A stretch of 64,000 bases of DNA from Dreissena polymorpha (GCF_020536995.1 NC_068359.1:73169444-73233443), one strand, 5' to 3'; counted from the first letter of the stretch, positions 1 to 11,610 are shown. A program made the numbers and translations. Notes: generated by a model not told the origin, from the sequence alone.

Positions 1-832
1 AAGGTAAATGAAGCAATGCACGATGATTCATCACCACTGGAAAACAGTGTTGTTAGGTCCTACATCAGAGTTTCAACATTTCGTAAACCAGTTCATTCAA
101 TTGGCTACAATGCCCGTTGAATTACGAGTACATAATTAACTTAGGCAACTGACTATTGAACGATATGGTGGCATTGGTAGTTAGTTTTATGTACTGATTT
201 CCCACCAATTCAAGCCTCTATCACATTGGGTTTTATTTTTTTAACCCATCATACTTTTGGTGAGACATGCCCCGGTTAACTGTCAGCGTGAGATTAACAA
301 GAACCCCAACTAACATACATTTTTTAAAGATTGCTATTCATCAGAATAAGAAGTCCGCATTGCAACAAGGTTTAAAATGTCTACGTGTTCATAAAATTGG
401 CTGAACGTGGATTATTTGCTGAAACCATGTCAGAAATGATAAAAAGCTTGAATGCATTTCTTTGATAACAATCTTAACAAGAGATGTAAATAAAATGTTT
501 TTTCCTCGGTTTTAGAACATTTTTGCATTATTTCAAATCCCCCACCATGTATAAAACAGCAACCGTAATAAAGGTTGTAACTAGCGAACAATACCTTTCT
601 CGGCACGGACGTCGCAATCTTGACCATCACGCGATTACCCCTTCTGAAAACGTGCTCGTTACATCGTTAGAAACAAGGTTTCGCTACCGACCGACCATTC
701 GACCTATGAACAGACCCAAAGGGGGCATAATATGGGAAGAAACAAGAAATTTGAAAGCAGGAGATATTATTAGTTTTCGCTGCACTTTTCTTCAATCTAC
801 CTTCATAATACGGTTCAATATAATCCTGTTTT
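1..832. other. Left edge, no gene recognised
   Basis: AT-rich DNA. Two short overlapping open frames on opposite strands (430-630 minus, 523-843 plus) show no recognisable domain, no signal peptide and no convincing splice context. I see no gene here. Confidence 0.5.
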
Positions 833-1305
833 CAGGGTGCTAATCAACGGGTTTTTCACGAATTTACACACGACCTGGACAGAATGTAATCACACCATTA
901 AGAACTTCATTTTTTTTTAATTTTTCAAGTAATTGAAATACATTTTCTAAACCCTTAGTGCATAAACGACAGTTTTCTTGCAGTTTGTGCCGATATCTTA
1001 AGAATAATTCCTTGAATACATCTGAAATTGGTGACACAATTTCACGCTGCGTGAAGAATAATCAATCGTGCAGTATACATGTACATGGAATTTTTTAACA
1101 AGAACACAGGCTTATCTAATAAAGTAATTCTGATGTATTTAACATTGCTATAAGCAGCATAAAATCTGTCTGTTATGCACTATTTGAAATTCTTAAGAAA
1201 AAATGTTTTAAAAAGTTATTTGGAAAAAAGCAGCACTTACCGGCGTGTTTACATCAATTGACGGTTAATTGGAAACCCAACAAAGTCACGTGATCATGCA
1301 CCCTG
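833..1305 (-). mobile_element. CAGGGTGCA-ended MITE, copy 1
   Basis: Both ends are CAGGGTGC / GCACCCTG inverted repeats, and the interior is homologous to 20308-20720, 31525-31875 and 35887-36362. Relative to those copies it is inverted. The TIR beginning CAG suggests a hAT-type non-autonomous element, but I found no clean 8-bp target duplication. No coding capacity. Confidence 0.65.
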
Positions 1306-1793
1306 GTTTAAGTTTTCAAAAGAGGCACCTGAAATTAATTTATGTACAAACGAAAATTAAGGAAAATTACTATACAAATTTAGCAGCAATAGTTGTAGTT
1401 CTTATGCAATGCACAAACCCTAAATGTTATCTACTTACCTATTACCTTTTGGGTTTCAACTAGATATCTCTTAATATTTTACTCTACAGACAAAGTGTAT
1501 GTATACAATTAACCCCCACCCCCACCCCCGCCTCCATTTACGAATATCAAATCAAAGTGTCAATTGTTCCAAATGAATACCTATTATACCTGTATAGTTA
1601 TGCTCAGGACAAAAATGCGACGGCCCTAAGTAGGGACTACAAACGGAAAACCTGCATCCAGTATACCATGCAATACCACCTCCCCACTCCAACCCACCCC
1701 GCCCAACTTGCAACTTTGCTTAAAAGTCATCTACCAAAAAGAATACATGGAACAGGTAATACATAGTTATTCTGATTGTTAGTTAGAATTCGC
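1306..1793. other. Intergenic, low complexity
   Basis: AT-rich sequence with a short C-rich tract near 1513-1532 (CCCCCAC-type runs). The small open frames show no recognisable domain. Confidence 0.4.
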
Positions 1794-2018
1794 TTAACCC
1801 ATGTATGCCTAGCGTCTAGACAAAAGGCCTTAGTAAACAGCGTAGACCCAGATGAGACGTCGCTTGATGCGGCGTCTCATCAGGGTCTGCGCTGTGTGCT
1901 TCAAGGAATTTCTGTATATTTTAAATATAGAAATAAATATAGTAGACATCCCTAATTTTGGAAATGTATTGATCCAATTTAGAAGGATTGGAGTGCCCAC
2001 TAGGCATAAATGGGTTAA
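1794..2018. mobile_element. TTAA-flanked hairpin MITE (AACCCATTTATGCC type)
   Basis: TTAA at both ends followed by inverted repeats AACCCATGTATGCCTAG / CTAGGCATAAATGGGTT. The middle holds a strong palindrome of GATGAGACG and CGTCTCATC arms near 1851-1881. TTAA target duplication suggests piggyBac-type mobilisation. About 225 bp, non-coding. Confidence 0.8.
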
Positions 2019-2366
2019 TTAACAATTGATGACGTTTATTTTTCTCGCTGCATATAATTATCGCATAAAAAGACGCCGCAAAAAAAAAAGAATTTTACAT
2101 AATTTATCTGCAAAATGATATTGAATATACATGTCATTTAAATATTTTTTTACCAAATAAGTGGAATGAAGTGAAAATATGTATCATCAGTTCATATTTT
2201 ATTTATACATGACTTAACGATAACCTATTCATTACACAATATTACAATAACAAAAAGGCAAACTCTATAAATCAATGTAATTTGAAAGTCGCTAAGTTCA
2301 CACATAGCACAGCCATTGCTAAGAGCTGAAACATAAAAAAACAATAACGAAAAAATTAATTTAGTT

Positions 2367-2523
2367 TAGTTTAAACCTATTTATTTTAGCTCGATTGCAT
2401 CGAAAGCCTAAGGCTTATATAAATGCTCTCGAGTCCTTTCCTGGGACTAGAACCAGTACTTGGTGTCTATGGGGGAGATCTAAAGCACGCTCCCTCGGTG
2501 GGGATCAAACCCGTGACCTTCCG
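2367..2523 (-). mobile_element. tRNA-derived SINE, 5'-truncated
   Basis: Read on the minus strand, this has a B-box-like GGGTTTGATCCCC, a body and a tail ending in AATAGGTTTAAACTAAAC. The same tail and body recur at 14490-14613, where the tRNA-like head (15401-15480) is also kept. Here the A-box end is missing. Confidence 0.6.
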
Positions 2524-2784
2524 GGAAATTACAGTATAAATTTGTATAATAAGTACAAATCAATGTTTTAAGAATTTAGTTCGTGCATATAAATGACAAA
2601 GCTGACAGTTATATGCACTAATTAAATTGTAACAAAACAATGACAGACGATTGAGTTATATGCAGCTTAATCGACAATTTGTTTACTGCAATAAAACAAG
2701 ACATCATGATGATGTTTATAGCTATCATTGCCCACATAGTCATTTTCCTTCAATCGGCACAATATTTCAGACGTGCTCTGTGAT

Positions 2785-2845
2785 TGCACTAGCTAATCTG
2801 GGACGACACTTTACGCACATGCATTTAACCCCCTTTTAACAGAGC
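2785..2845. mobile_element. GTCGTCCC foldback MITE, right-end fragment
   Basis: Only the outer right arm is present: CTAATCTGGGACGACACTTT, then the ACGCACATGCATTTAA block and an ACAGAGCAC end. Solo arm of the commonest repeat in the window. Confidence 0.7.
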
Positions 2846-3558
2846 ACTTTTCATTTATAAATACGACACAGTGATGGCATACATGCGCAGCGACAATATA
2901 CGTTTCAATGACGTTAATATTCGTACTTGTTATAACAAAAATGCACTCGTTTAATTATTAAGTGTTATTTTGATGAATATTTTGAATTGCGTTCTTTTTG
3001 CGTGTTTCGTTTACTATTTTTGCATTAGTAGCGGTCACATTAAGTAGCATTCCCTTATAAGTCACAAATGTATGCATTGAATATGTACTTGTTGGTTGAA
3101 TAATAAAACGTTAGTGTAAATATAACACCTTAGTATTATGCAATCCATTTGCACGTGCCGACCTCGCAGTGACTGCGATTGTTCACTTCGTATTTAACAT
3201 ACGACAGGCTATTGGTTTTAGCTGTTACCCCCCCCCCCCCACCCCTTCCCATCTGCTCGCCTCCTACCAAAATCCTAAAAATTGCCAATTTGTAATACAC
3301 AAGACAATTAATTGATTAGCAAAAAAAATTGTTATTGTTAACTAATATATGTTCATGAACTATGTCAATAGCGTCATATTTATACATCGACTAGTTATCG
3401 AGTTATGCTCGGGGCTAAACAGTCATGACTGATAACGCAAGATAAAGTTAACATACAGTCAAAGTGTATTTAATAATTTGATGCGAAAGATACAGTCGAT
3501 ATATGAGCGTATCACACTGCCATTGCTAAGAACTGAAACACAACACACAACAAACTAA
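2846..3558. other. Intergenic, no gene seen
   Basis: AT-rich DNA with a homopolymer C run at about 3229-3240 and short palindromes. Nothing coding recognised. Confidence 0.4.
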
Positions 3559-4041
3559 ACAAGACTATTGCCAAGCAATAATAGTCCCCTACCGGCTCCA
3601 CCATTGTCAGAAATTCCACCATTGTCAGAATATTTTTTTATTTGTTGCCATAGCAACCAGAATTTTTGACGTAGGAACAAAATGAAATGACGTGCATAAT
3701 GTTCATATTGCCATCTATCCATGTTCCAAGTTTCATGAAAAAATATTCAGAACTTTGAAAGTTATCGCAGGATCCAGAAAAACACCATTTTCAGCAGTAT
3801 TTCTAGTCTATTTGTTGCCATAGCAACCAGAATTTTAGACGTAGAAACAAAATGAAATGACGTGCATAATGTCCATATTGCCATCTATTTATGTTCCAAG
3901 TTTCATGAAAAAATATTAAGAACTTTTAAAGTTATCGCAGGATCCAGAAAAGTGTGACTGACTGACTGACTGACAGACAAACTGACAGACACACGGAGTG
4001 CAAACCATAAGTCCCCTCCGGTGAAACCGGTAGGAGACTAA
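3559..4041 (+). mobile_element. HINE-like tandem-core element, family 1 (GTCCCCTACCGG)
   Basis: Starts with ACAAGA, then a hairpin TATTGC-CAA-GCAATA (3566-3580) and the arm TAGTCCCCTACCGG (3582-3595). Two core units start at 3641 and 3811 (170-bp period, 'TTTGTTGCCATAGCAACCAG'). A GACT/GACA microsatellite follows at about 3955-3992. It ends in a palindrome at 4010-4039 whose right arm is the inverse of the 5' arm (13 of 14 bases). The layout is typical of non-autonomous Helentrons. Confidence 0.75.
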
Positions 4042-4674
4042 CTATAAAGATACAATTAACAATAGTAATGAAATGCGTATAACATGTCAAAAACAATTAA
4101 TTGGAAATTTAGTTCATGCCCAAGCAGATTAGTATACATATACCAAGTACATTGTAACGTCATGAATTCGAGTAAACTTAATCGACAACTTGATAATTGC
4201 TATAAAACAATGTATTATTTAGATCTTGTATAGCACCCATTGTTCGGATTATCATTTTACTGAAATCCGCACGAACGTATTGTCAGATATTAAACAATTG
4301 TAATACGTATTTCTAACACAAACAATGCATTCGGTAACGTATTGATTGTTCTTCTACAACTTTATCAAACATTTTGCATTGCGGTTGTTGAGTGTTTCGT
4401 TGCATCTTTTTGTATTAATTAAGCAGTGGTCATTTACCATACCATTTCCGTGTATGTAGCTTTACTAACGCGTCATGAATACGTCTTGAAAATCAAAAAC
4501 AATTCAGTAACGTATGCGTTCATAATGTATTTGCTGGTCAAATTGTAAGTGCGGAAATGACATCCTCGCAACATGCAATCCATTTGCACATAAAGACCTG
4601 AAAATTACTAAATGTTCACTGTGTATTGGTTCTACTTATTGCCTTGAACTAGCCATATGCTGTCATAAACCTTG
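4042..4674. other. 3' flank of the ZIP gene
   Basis: Lies downstream of the minus-strand ZIP stop codon. AT-rich; it partly resembles the 2560-3180 stretch (similar wording around AACAATG, ACGTATT and CATTTGCAC), suggesting an old duplication. No other gene seen. Confidence 0.35.
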
Positions 4675-5892
4675 CTAGTCATTGGTCATTAAGCGCACAA
4701 GTGCAATGAGTACAAATCCGATAAAGCTAAAAATTATTTTCAGGAAATCCGGATCGTGTGTGCCCAGTTCCCGAAATAGAATCTCGAAAAACGTCACAAA
4801 CAGGAAAGTCCCTGTGGCAATTCCTTGCAGAACCGCAGAAACGGTCTCCCTTGCGGTGACGTCATCGGAGCTATTTATAGCTTCGCCGTTAAGGATTCCA
4901 ATCGGACTAATAATGGCCAGGAATACAATAACACACACGGCTTTCTTTGCGGATGCGAGAATCTCCAAAGACTGGAGGCCAATTGTGAAGAATACTAGAC
5001 ACTTGTGTAGAGCAACAGCTCCAAGAAGCTGCCAAACCTTGGAAGATTTTGTCATCAGTCCTATCGCCAGGCCATCGAAAATCATATGCAGTGACAATGC
5101 AACCATTAACACAATCCCTCGTATTTTCAAGCGTCTAATGTCATCTGCGTCAATGTCTAAAGCGCTCCGAATGGCATCATGTGTGCTTGGCTTTGCGTCA
5201 ACTTCCGTAGACGCCTTATTGCGAATAACGATCCGGTCACTGTTGTAGAACACGACTTCCGTTTGAAACGGCGTCCCATCACGTGACAACCCACTTCCAG
5301 CGTAAGGATTGATACCGGATTTGTCTAAGGATTCGTCCACAGTGCCATATGTGTGGTAGGTAAAATCGTCAGCGTATGAGGAGTCCTCGAATTCGCTATG
5401 TACTAGAATCTCCTTGTCTTTGTCTTTGACATCGGCGCTATGGCGAGCTCCGTTGCAGTGTAGTTCGTTTTTCTCTTTCTTCTCTTTTTGTTGCGCTTGT
5501 GGCTCCACTGCGTTTGAAGTTGAGCCCAAAATCGGACTCTTTTCTTGGAGCTTTTTCCTTGGTGAGCAACACATATGGGAGAAATGCTCAATAGCCAATA
5601 TCAAGAACAGGCCAATACATAAAAGTAGTTCAGTTAAAGGGTATTCAGTATGATAACTGTAATGTTCAAGCGCATTTCCCATAGCCTCGCGCGCTTCCGG
5701 CAAAAGATTCAAAAGTGATACGCCAAAAAATACTCCGCCTGAAAAGCAGTTCATCAGACTGACTGCGCGTTTTAGCTTACCGGAATTTTCAAATTTATTA
5801 ATCAGACACTTGACCATCAAAATCGACAAAGTTCCACTTAAAATGGATAATCCAAACAAAATAAACAAACTTGCAATCTTGCTGGAATCCAT
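4675..5892 (-). CDS. ZIP-family (SLC39A, ZIP1/2/3-like) metal transporter
   Basis: A 405-residue protein in one exon, predicted to import zinc (or iron) across the plasma or an organelle membrane. The frame stays open upstream to a Met at 5988, but I chose the ATG at 5892 because it puts TM1 at residues ~5-27, as in ZIP1-3. Eight membrane segments can be placed roughly at 5-27, 43-62, 85-105, 258-282, 288-310, 315-338, 350-372 and 382-402. TM2 carries the family-like SCFSGG-type stretch (here NCFSGGVFFG). TM4 has His269 in HMIFDGLAIGL and TM5 has His296-Lys297 in HKCLVFF, matching the metal-site helices of ZIP subfamily II. The motif usually reads H-x-x-F-E-G; here it is F-D-G. The long loop between TM3 and TM4 (~106-255) is charged and not His-rich. 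Family call is firm; orthology to one vertebrate SLC39A member is not. Confidence 0.92.
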   Translation of the reverse strand: MDSSKIASLFILFGLSILSGTLSILMVKCLINKFENSGKLKRAVSLMNCFSGGVFFGVSLLNLLPEAREAMGNALEHYSYHTEYPLTELLLCIGLFLILAIEHFSHMCCSPRKKLQEKSPILGSTSNAVEPQAQQKEKKEKNELHCNGARHSADVKDKDKEILVHSEFEDSSYADDFTYHTYGTVDESLDKSGINPYAGSGLSRDGTPFQTEVVFYNSDRIVIRNKASTEVDAKPSTHDAIRSALDIDADDIRRLKIRGIVLMVALSLHMIFDGLAIGLMTKSSKVWQLLGAVALHKCLVFFTIGLQSLEILASAKKAVCVIVFLAIISPIGILNGEAINSSDDVTARETVSAVLQGIATGTFLFVTFFEILFRELGTHDPDFLKIIFSFIGFVLIALVRLMTND

Positions 5893-6744
5893 GACGATTG
5901 CCCGATTTTGCGAAATGTTGTTTATCCACAAACGCACAAAGATATAAATATCGGTTACTCTCCGCGCACATAGGCTTATTAAACACAAACTTAATTGTAA
6001 TTACAAACATCCACTGCAAATTTATGTCAATACGGACACCACTGCGGTTTTTGTATAAAAACAACTGAATATTGTTAAAGCGTTCATGCAAATCACGGTA
6101 ATTCACCACCATCGAAAACCACAGCGTTGTTTGGTCGACGTTTAATAAACTGAGACGAATGACTTTCGAACGTTACACAAATGTTTTTTAATAATGTGTT
6201 TTGGTCTTCAATTAGAAAAAAAGTGAACACATTCATAAATTGAGCCCGATTTAAAAGTTCTTAATTTTAAAGTTAAACTTTCTTCACGTGAGTCAAATAC
6301 TTCTTACTGCACATTTTAATGCGTCTTAAAACGATCGCCTGGTCTCAATTATCATCCAACTTAATGAGCAGTTGTTAACGTCAACGTTTATTTACTAGCG
6401 TGTTTACGTTCATGTACAGCAGTTATTATTATTCGTCTGCATCACTGGTTAAGTATAACTGAATTGAACGTAATCAGATACAATTACACATTCGACATCA
6501 ATTATCGTATATGGCCTTTCGTTATCAAATATATGACATTATTTATGTTTATATATTCAGTCGTTTAAACGCAAAGTGTCCTTGACTTGATAAACACGTG
6601 AACACTGTATCCGGGAAGTGTTTATGGTTGATGATGTTCTACGCATGTTAAATAATAATATTACGAGTTGGTATTCGTGGTGAATATAAAATGAACATTT
6701 ATTATTTTGGTGGCAAATGTATTAAAATATATGTTAATGTTGCA
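5893..6744. other. 5' flank of the ZIP gene
   Basis: Upstream side of the minus-strand ZIP gene, so it should contain its promoter and 5' UTR. I see no clear metal-response element (TGCRCNC core) cluster. A 5' non-coding exon cannot be excluded. Confidence 0.3.
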
Positions 6745-6840
6745 GATGCAGTAGCAGTAGAAGCAGTAGCAGTAGCAGCAGCAGCAGCAGTAGCAGCAGC
6801 AGTAGCAGTAGTAGTAGTAGTAGTAGAAGTAGTAGTATAT

Positions 6841-6889
<49 letters not shown>

Positions 6890-7011
6890 CAGTAGTAATA
6901 GTAGTAGTAGTAGTAGCAGCAGCAGCAGCAGCAGCAGCAGTAGCAGTAGTAGTAGCAGCAGTAGTAGTAGAAGTAGTAGTAGAAGTAGTAGTAGCAGTAG
7001 TAGAAGTTGTT

Positions 7012-7057
<46 letters not shown>

Positions 7058-7137
7058 AAGTATTAGTAGTAGTAGTTGTTGTTGTTGTTGTTTCAGTAGT
7101 CGTAGTTGTTGTCGAAGTTGAATTTGTAGTGGCAGTA
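6745..7137. repeat. GTA/GCA trinucleotide microsatellite (~390 bp)
   Basis: Nearly pure GTA repeats mixed with GCA blocks and occasional GAA or TTG interruptions. It yields meaningless poly-Val and poly-Leu open frames on the two strands. Located about 0.85 kb upstream of the ZIP start codon. Confidence 0.95.
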
Positions 7138-7370
7138 GTACAAGCTTCACAATTTTTGTTTACATCTACATATTTTAAAACTTATATTGTATACATGATT
7201 TCACATCGCCTGAGTTAGACCAATAGGCTGATGACATACCGGATTTGCGAATATTTAAAAATTCATCAACATTACTTTTGCCAAGTTACAATCCGTTTTG
7301 ATTGCATGTTATACCGGATTACACTTAATGAAACAGCATTTGAAACAAGGAATAAAATTGCATGCGTTGC

Positions 7371-7620
7371 TTAAAGCGAGACTATACGAATATGTACGAA
7401 ATATCTTCGTCACTATCGGCTCGGGGCGCTAATTTGTCTTTGCTGCATTTTATGAAATTCGTCTTCAATGTATAACTTGTCGTGCCTATTTTGTGTTATT
7501 TTAGCATATTTTTATCAATATACTACAATTGAACACATATAAAAATATTAAAGCGAGACTATACGATTACATGATATACATGTAAATAAATATTTGACAA
7601 AATCGTATAGTCTCGCTTTA
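7371..7620. mobile_element. Small MITE ending in AAAGCGAGACTATACGA
   Basis: The sequence AAAGCGAGACTATACGA occurs at ~7373 and ~7553 in direct orientation and at 7603-7620 inverted (TCGTATAGTCTCGCTTT). Together they outline a ~250-bp element whose last 70 bp fold into a hairpin. Non-coding. Confidence 0.6.
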
Positions 7621-8373
7621 AGACTTTGCGATATAAAAACAACGCATTGTTTATGTTTAAAAGCAAACGTATGAGTCGTTTTAAACATGCAAGAATATTT
7701 ACATGAAAATAAGACGGTTCATACAGTCGATTCCAGCGTAGTGATACAAACAAATAAAATATTAGTTAATCAAATAATTTCAAATAAATGCGCTTCGCAT
7801 TTACGCTGTGATAAAATCCCGCAAAAATGTAGTAATTGACCTCTTGAGTAATTACTTTACAAATTCGCGTCGGACCTGCTTTGTTGACACTATGCACGAA
7901 GCAGAATTTTCCTTGTATCGGTCAATCCACAGTTAATATACAAGAAATATGTAGGTAAAACCACACTTAAATGCACAGGAGTTTGTTATTTGTAGTGTTT
8001 AAGTCGCATGGTGACGGCTGTTTGTGGTGGGATTATATTTTCTGATTCAGAAACAAAACTACGTTCTCTTCTTAGCAGAGATGTTACTTTTGTTAATATC
8101 TGAAGATTTGTAAAGGACACTGATTAAATGTGCAATGTTATACCTATGAGAAATATCTGTTATACTTGTACACAAAATGCTTGTTTCCGTCCCAAACCAT
8201 GAAAATGCATCTTTAAATATGAATACTCTCAAACGAATGTCAGTGGTTTATTTTGTTCTCATTGAAATTGCTATCCATACAAGCTATTTGACATCATATC
8301 AATCATTAAATAAACATTTGTGTTATTGTTTGAAGCAATTATTTTTAAATCGGATTAGTAAATCTGGATTCTA
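7621..8373. other. Intergenic, no gene seen
   Basis: AT-rich; two short open frames (7559-7753 minus, 8177-8374 plus) show no known domain or splice context. Confidence 0.4.
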
Positions 8374-9553
8374 AAGCCCAAGTCTCACTATTGGCGGTAG
8401 AGCCCCGGTCCATCCCGGTTTGCTAACGCCAGTCGACCGGCGAGAACCGGGATGATTGGTCGAAAAAAAAATAACGCGGTCACACTATTGTCCGGTGCCG
8501 CCCGGTTGAAGCCGGTCAACAACCCGGCAGAGTCCCGGTCAACCCCGGACTATCTACGGTCTATCCCGTTAAAGCCCCGGCAGAGCCCCGGTTGTCGCCG
8601 GTAATGCCCAGGTGGATCCCCGGTGAAAGCCGGCAGCGTCCCGGCAGCGTCCCGGTAGCATCCCGGCAGCATCCCGGTAGCATCCCGGAAGAGCCCCGGT
8701 CTACCATAACTCCGTCGGCACTCACTGGCATAAGACCCCGGAAGAGATACGGCAACGCTCCGGTGTAATCGCGGTCATCGCCGGTAATGCCCAGGCGGAG
8801 CCCCGGTGAATTCCGGTGGCGTCCCGGCAGAGCGCCGGATTACCGATCTACCGTAGCAATACCGGGACTCTGTCCACCTGGGCACCACCGGCGACAACCG
8901 GGGCGTTGCTGCAGCTCTGCGGGGTATGTATGGGCCCCGGTGGAGCTACGGTGCCGTCCCGGTTGTTCCTGGTGCCGTCCCGGTTGTTCCCGGTGCCGCG
9001 CCGGTCGTTGCCGGTCCTTCCCGGTGACTCCCGGTACATCCCGAAGGTATTAACCAGTTTAATACTTACCCAGTAGGGCCCCGGTTGTCCCCGGTCGTCC
9101 CCGTTTCATCCCGGTCGTCCCCGGTGGAGCCCCGGTTCATCCCGGTAGAGCCCCGGTTCATCCTGGTAGATCCCGGATCACGAACCTGGGCTCAAATGGG
9201 TGGGTATTAAAATGTTTTATAACGGGATTGAAGCCTGTCAACAACCCTGCAGAGTCCCGGTCAACCCCGGACAAGCTACGGTTTATCCCGGTGAAGCCCA
9301 GGCATAGCCACGGTTGTCGCCGGTAATGCCCAGGTGGAGTCCCGGTGGAGCCCCGGTGAAAGCCGGCAGCGTCCCTCCAGCGTCCCGGCAGCGTCCCGGC
9401 AGAGCCTTGGTCTACCGTAACACCGCCGGCACTCATCGGGGCTATACCGGTATCAGACCCAGGCAGAGCTACGGCAACGCCCCGGTTTAATGGCGGTCGT
9501 CGCCGGTAATGCCCAAGCGGAGCCCCTTTACATCCTTTAGACCACAGCGCCAT
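8374..9553 (+). mobile_element. GC-rich CCGGT element, copy 1
   Basis: Begins with AAGCCCAAGTCTCACTATTG, the same end seen inverted at 56961-56980. The interior is a degenerate array of ~15-20 bp words such as CCCGGTAGAGCCCCGG, much more GC-rich than all surrounding DNA. Two GC arrays flank a short AT spacer near 9045-9075 and again near 9195-9235. The right-hand TIR is not recognised, so this copy may be truncated or internally duplicated. Open frames inside are compositional artefacts. Confidence 0.6.
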
Positions 9554-9719
9554 CTACACCATTCTAGTTCTTATTGAAGCATTTCTTTGTTCCACATTTT
9601 TGCACCCATCAAAGTTTGCGCAATAACAGTCCGAACAAGGCTTTTATTTGCTGCCGTCATGAACAACTGCATAGTGTTCAGCGTAAATATTTGTTTATGT
9701 GACAAATAACATTTGCTCC

Positions 9720-9963
9720 GTGCTCTGTGAAAAGGGGGTTTAATGCATGAGCGTAAACTGTCGTCCCAGACGACAGTCAGCACATGCGAATCCGGGACGA
9801 CACTTTCCGCCTAAACTAGATTTTTGATAAAAAGATACTTTCTTTAAACGAAAAATATCATACACGCGGAAAGTGTCGTCCCTTATAAGTCTGTGCGGAC
9901 TGCACAGGCTAAAATGGGGCCACACTTTACGCACATGCATTAAACACCCTTTTCACAGAGCGA
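9720..9963. mobile_element. GTCGTCCC foldback MITE
   Basis: Full-length copy of ~244 bp. Outer arms GTGCTCTGTGAAAAGGGGG / CCCTTTTCACAGAGC, subterminal GCGTAAA...TTTACGC, and inner GGGACGACACTTTCCGC with its inverse GCGGAAAGTGTCGTCCC. Confidence 0.85.
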
Positions 9964-10395
9964 GGTCCATTTGTATTGGGAATCCACGACTCAGGAAATA
10001 AACAATAAATCAAGAGCTCCTATAGTACAAGGGCATGTCGTCCTTTTTCTGAATCACATACATGTATTAAAATTATGCATTTTCATGCTTTTCACGTATA
10101 TATGTATAAATCTTTATTGTTAAATTGATTGAATCGTTATGGAAAAATGTACATAATCCCTAGAGAGAAAAGTAAGTTTCATAAATGACGATTTAACGTT
10201 AACTTCTTATTTTCTACACCCGCTAAAGTTTTTAGGGGAAAACAGTTTAACATGAGCATAAATAATAACTAAACGTTTATTAAAATAGGCATATCTGTTA
10301 AGCAACGATTTAGTATATCAATATACATTGTTAATATTTTCCATTATTTGAAAGTTTGAAATAATACTTTTTAAGCCGTTAATTTTTCTCTTTAC
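9964..10395. other. Intergenic, no gene seen
   Basis: AT-rich, no recognisable coding or repeat structure. Confidence 0.4.
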
Positions 10396-10923
10396 AGGGA
10401 CCGTCAACCACGAATGACGAAAAAAGAAAAGTTCTAAATTACCGTATGTTTTAAAATTATTAGTTTATATTGATTAAAATAACACGACTTGTATATTACA
10501 TTACTTGAAAAAAAGTTGTTAAGTTTTCAAATTTTAAGTATATTCGGTAATAAATTTTACTGGGTACAGGTACCAGGTAACTACCAGTTAACTATAAATA
10601 ACGCAAGAAGATTGATCATCATCGTCACGTGGTAAACCCAGGAATGCAAATTGTTCATGCGTAGTGAATTGTATATATTTTATATATAAAATTATCAATC
10701 TAATTGCGTTATTTATAGTGTATATTGTTATGTAACCTATTTTCGCTTTTAATTTCGATTTCACATCGCGACATTTTATTACCGAATATACTGAAAATAT
10801 ATGAATATTTTCAAGTAATGTAGTATACCAGTCGTGCTATTTTAATCAAAATAAACTAATAATTGTAAAAAAAATACGGTATTTTAGAACTTTTTTTTCC
10901 GTCATTCGTGGTTTACAGTCCCT
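10396..10923. mobile_element. AGGGACTGTCAACC long-TIR MITE, complete copy
   Basis: About 528 bp, nearly all inverted repeat. The left half (GACCGTCAACCACGAATGAC, then TAATTTTACTGGGTA) is mirrored by the right half ending GTCATTCGTGG...CAGTCCCT. An inner pair of AACTATAAATAACGC / GCGTTATTTATAGT forms a second stem. Related to the split copy at 32069-35378. TTAA follows directly on the right. Confidence 0.75.
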
Positions 10924-11380
10924 TTAAACAGGTGTAAGATTGATGTTTGTGCTGGTTGAAATTCAATAAATTTGACGGAACATGACTTCACAAAATAATT
11001 GAGTTGATTTCATGCTAAAATAATTTTCTTAATGATGGAAGAGCTGCTTAAAGCAAAACTTAACAGAAATATAACCTTGAAAAATGTTTTAATTTGTCAT
11101 TCTATGTTGCTCGTGTCTGACATTCATTATTGCGCAAGGTAATTAATCATCAAAACATGAGTTCTGTAAATGTTGAACATTTGTCGTTAGGTAAAAATTC
11201 AGCAAATGCAATAACAAATTACGACATTAAGAAATACGAGTTTATATACTCTTACATTATATTGTTTGCTAGTTATTTAAAAAAAATATTGCAGTATTTA
11301 GTTTCAAGTAAAAACTAGAATCAACAAACGGACAATCAAAATGTGAATGTTAGTGAAGATTGTAAGGGGACAACAATTGA

Positions 11381-11610
11381 GTCGCGTTCTGAGAAAACTG
11401 GACATAATGAATGTGCGTAAAGTGTCGTCACAGATCAGGGACGACACTTTCCGCCTTATCTGGATTTTCGTGTAGAAGAGACTTCCTTTCAACGAAAAAT
11501 ACCATAAAAGCGGAAAGTGTCGTCCCTGATTAGCCTGTGCGGACTGCACAGGCTAATCTGGGACGACACTTTACGCACATGCATTTTGCCCAGTTTTTTC
11601 AGAACAAGAC
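11381..11610. mobile_element. GTCGTCCC foldback MITE
   Basis: ~230 bp. Left end GAGTCGCGTTCTGAGAAAAC, right end GTTTTTTCAGAACAAGAC, with internal GCGGAAAGTGTCGTCCCTG and GGGACGACACTTTACGC blocks. A small internal deletion near 11430 removes one inner palindrome. Confidence 0.88.

Noticed and set aside
4682-5248. 188-residue plus-strand frame
   Set aside because: Antisense shadow of the ZIP transporter. Likewise plus-strand frames within 23923-26900 are shadows of the receptor exon.
6691-7218. Poly-Val (plus) and poly-Leu (minus) open frames of 175 and 138 residues
   Set aside because: They are translations of the GTA/GCA microsatellite, with no flanking coding signal.
8561-9553. Several Gly/Arg/Pro-rich open frames
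   Set aside because: Composition artefact of the CCGGT element; frames exist on both strands and shift with repeat length. Same for 56277-56725.
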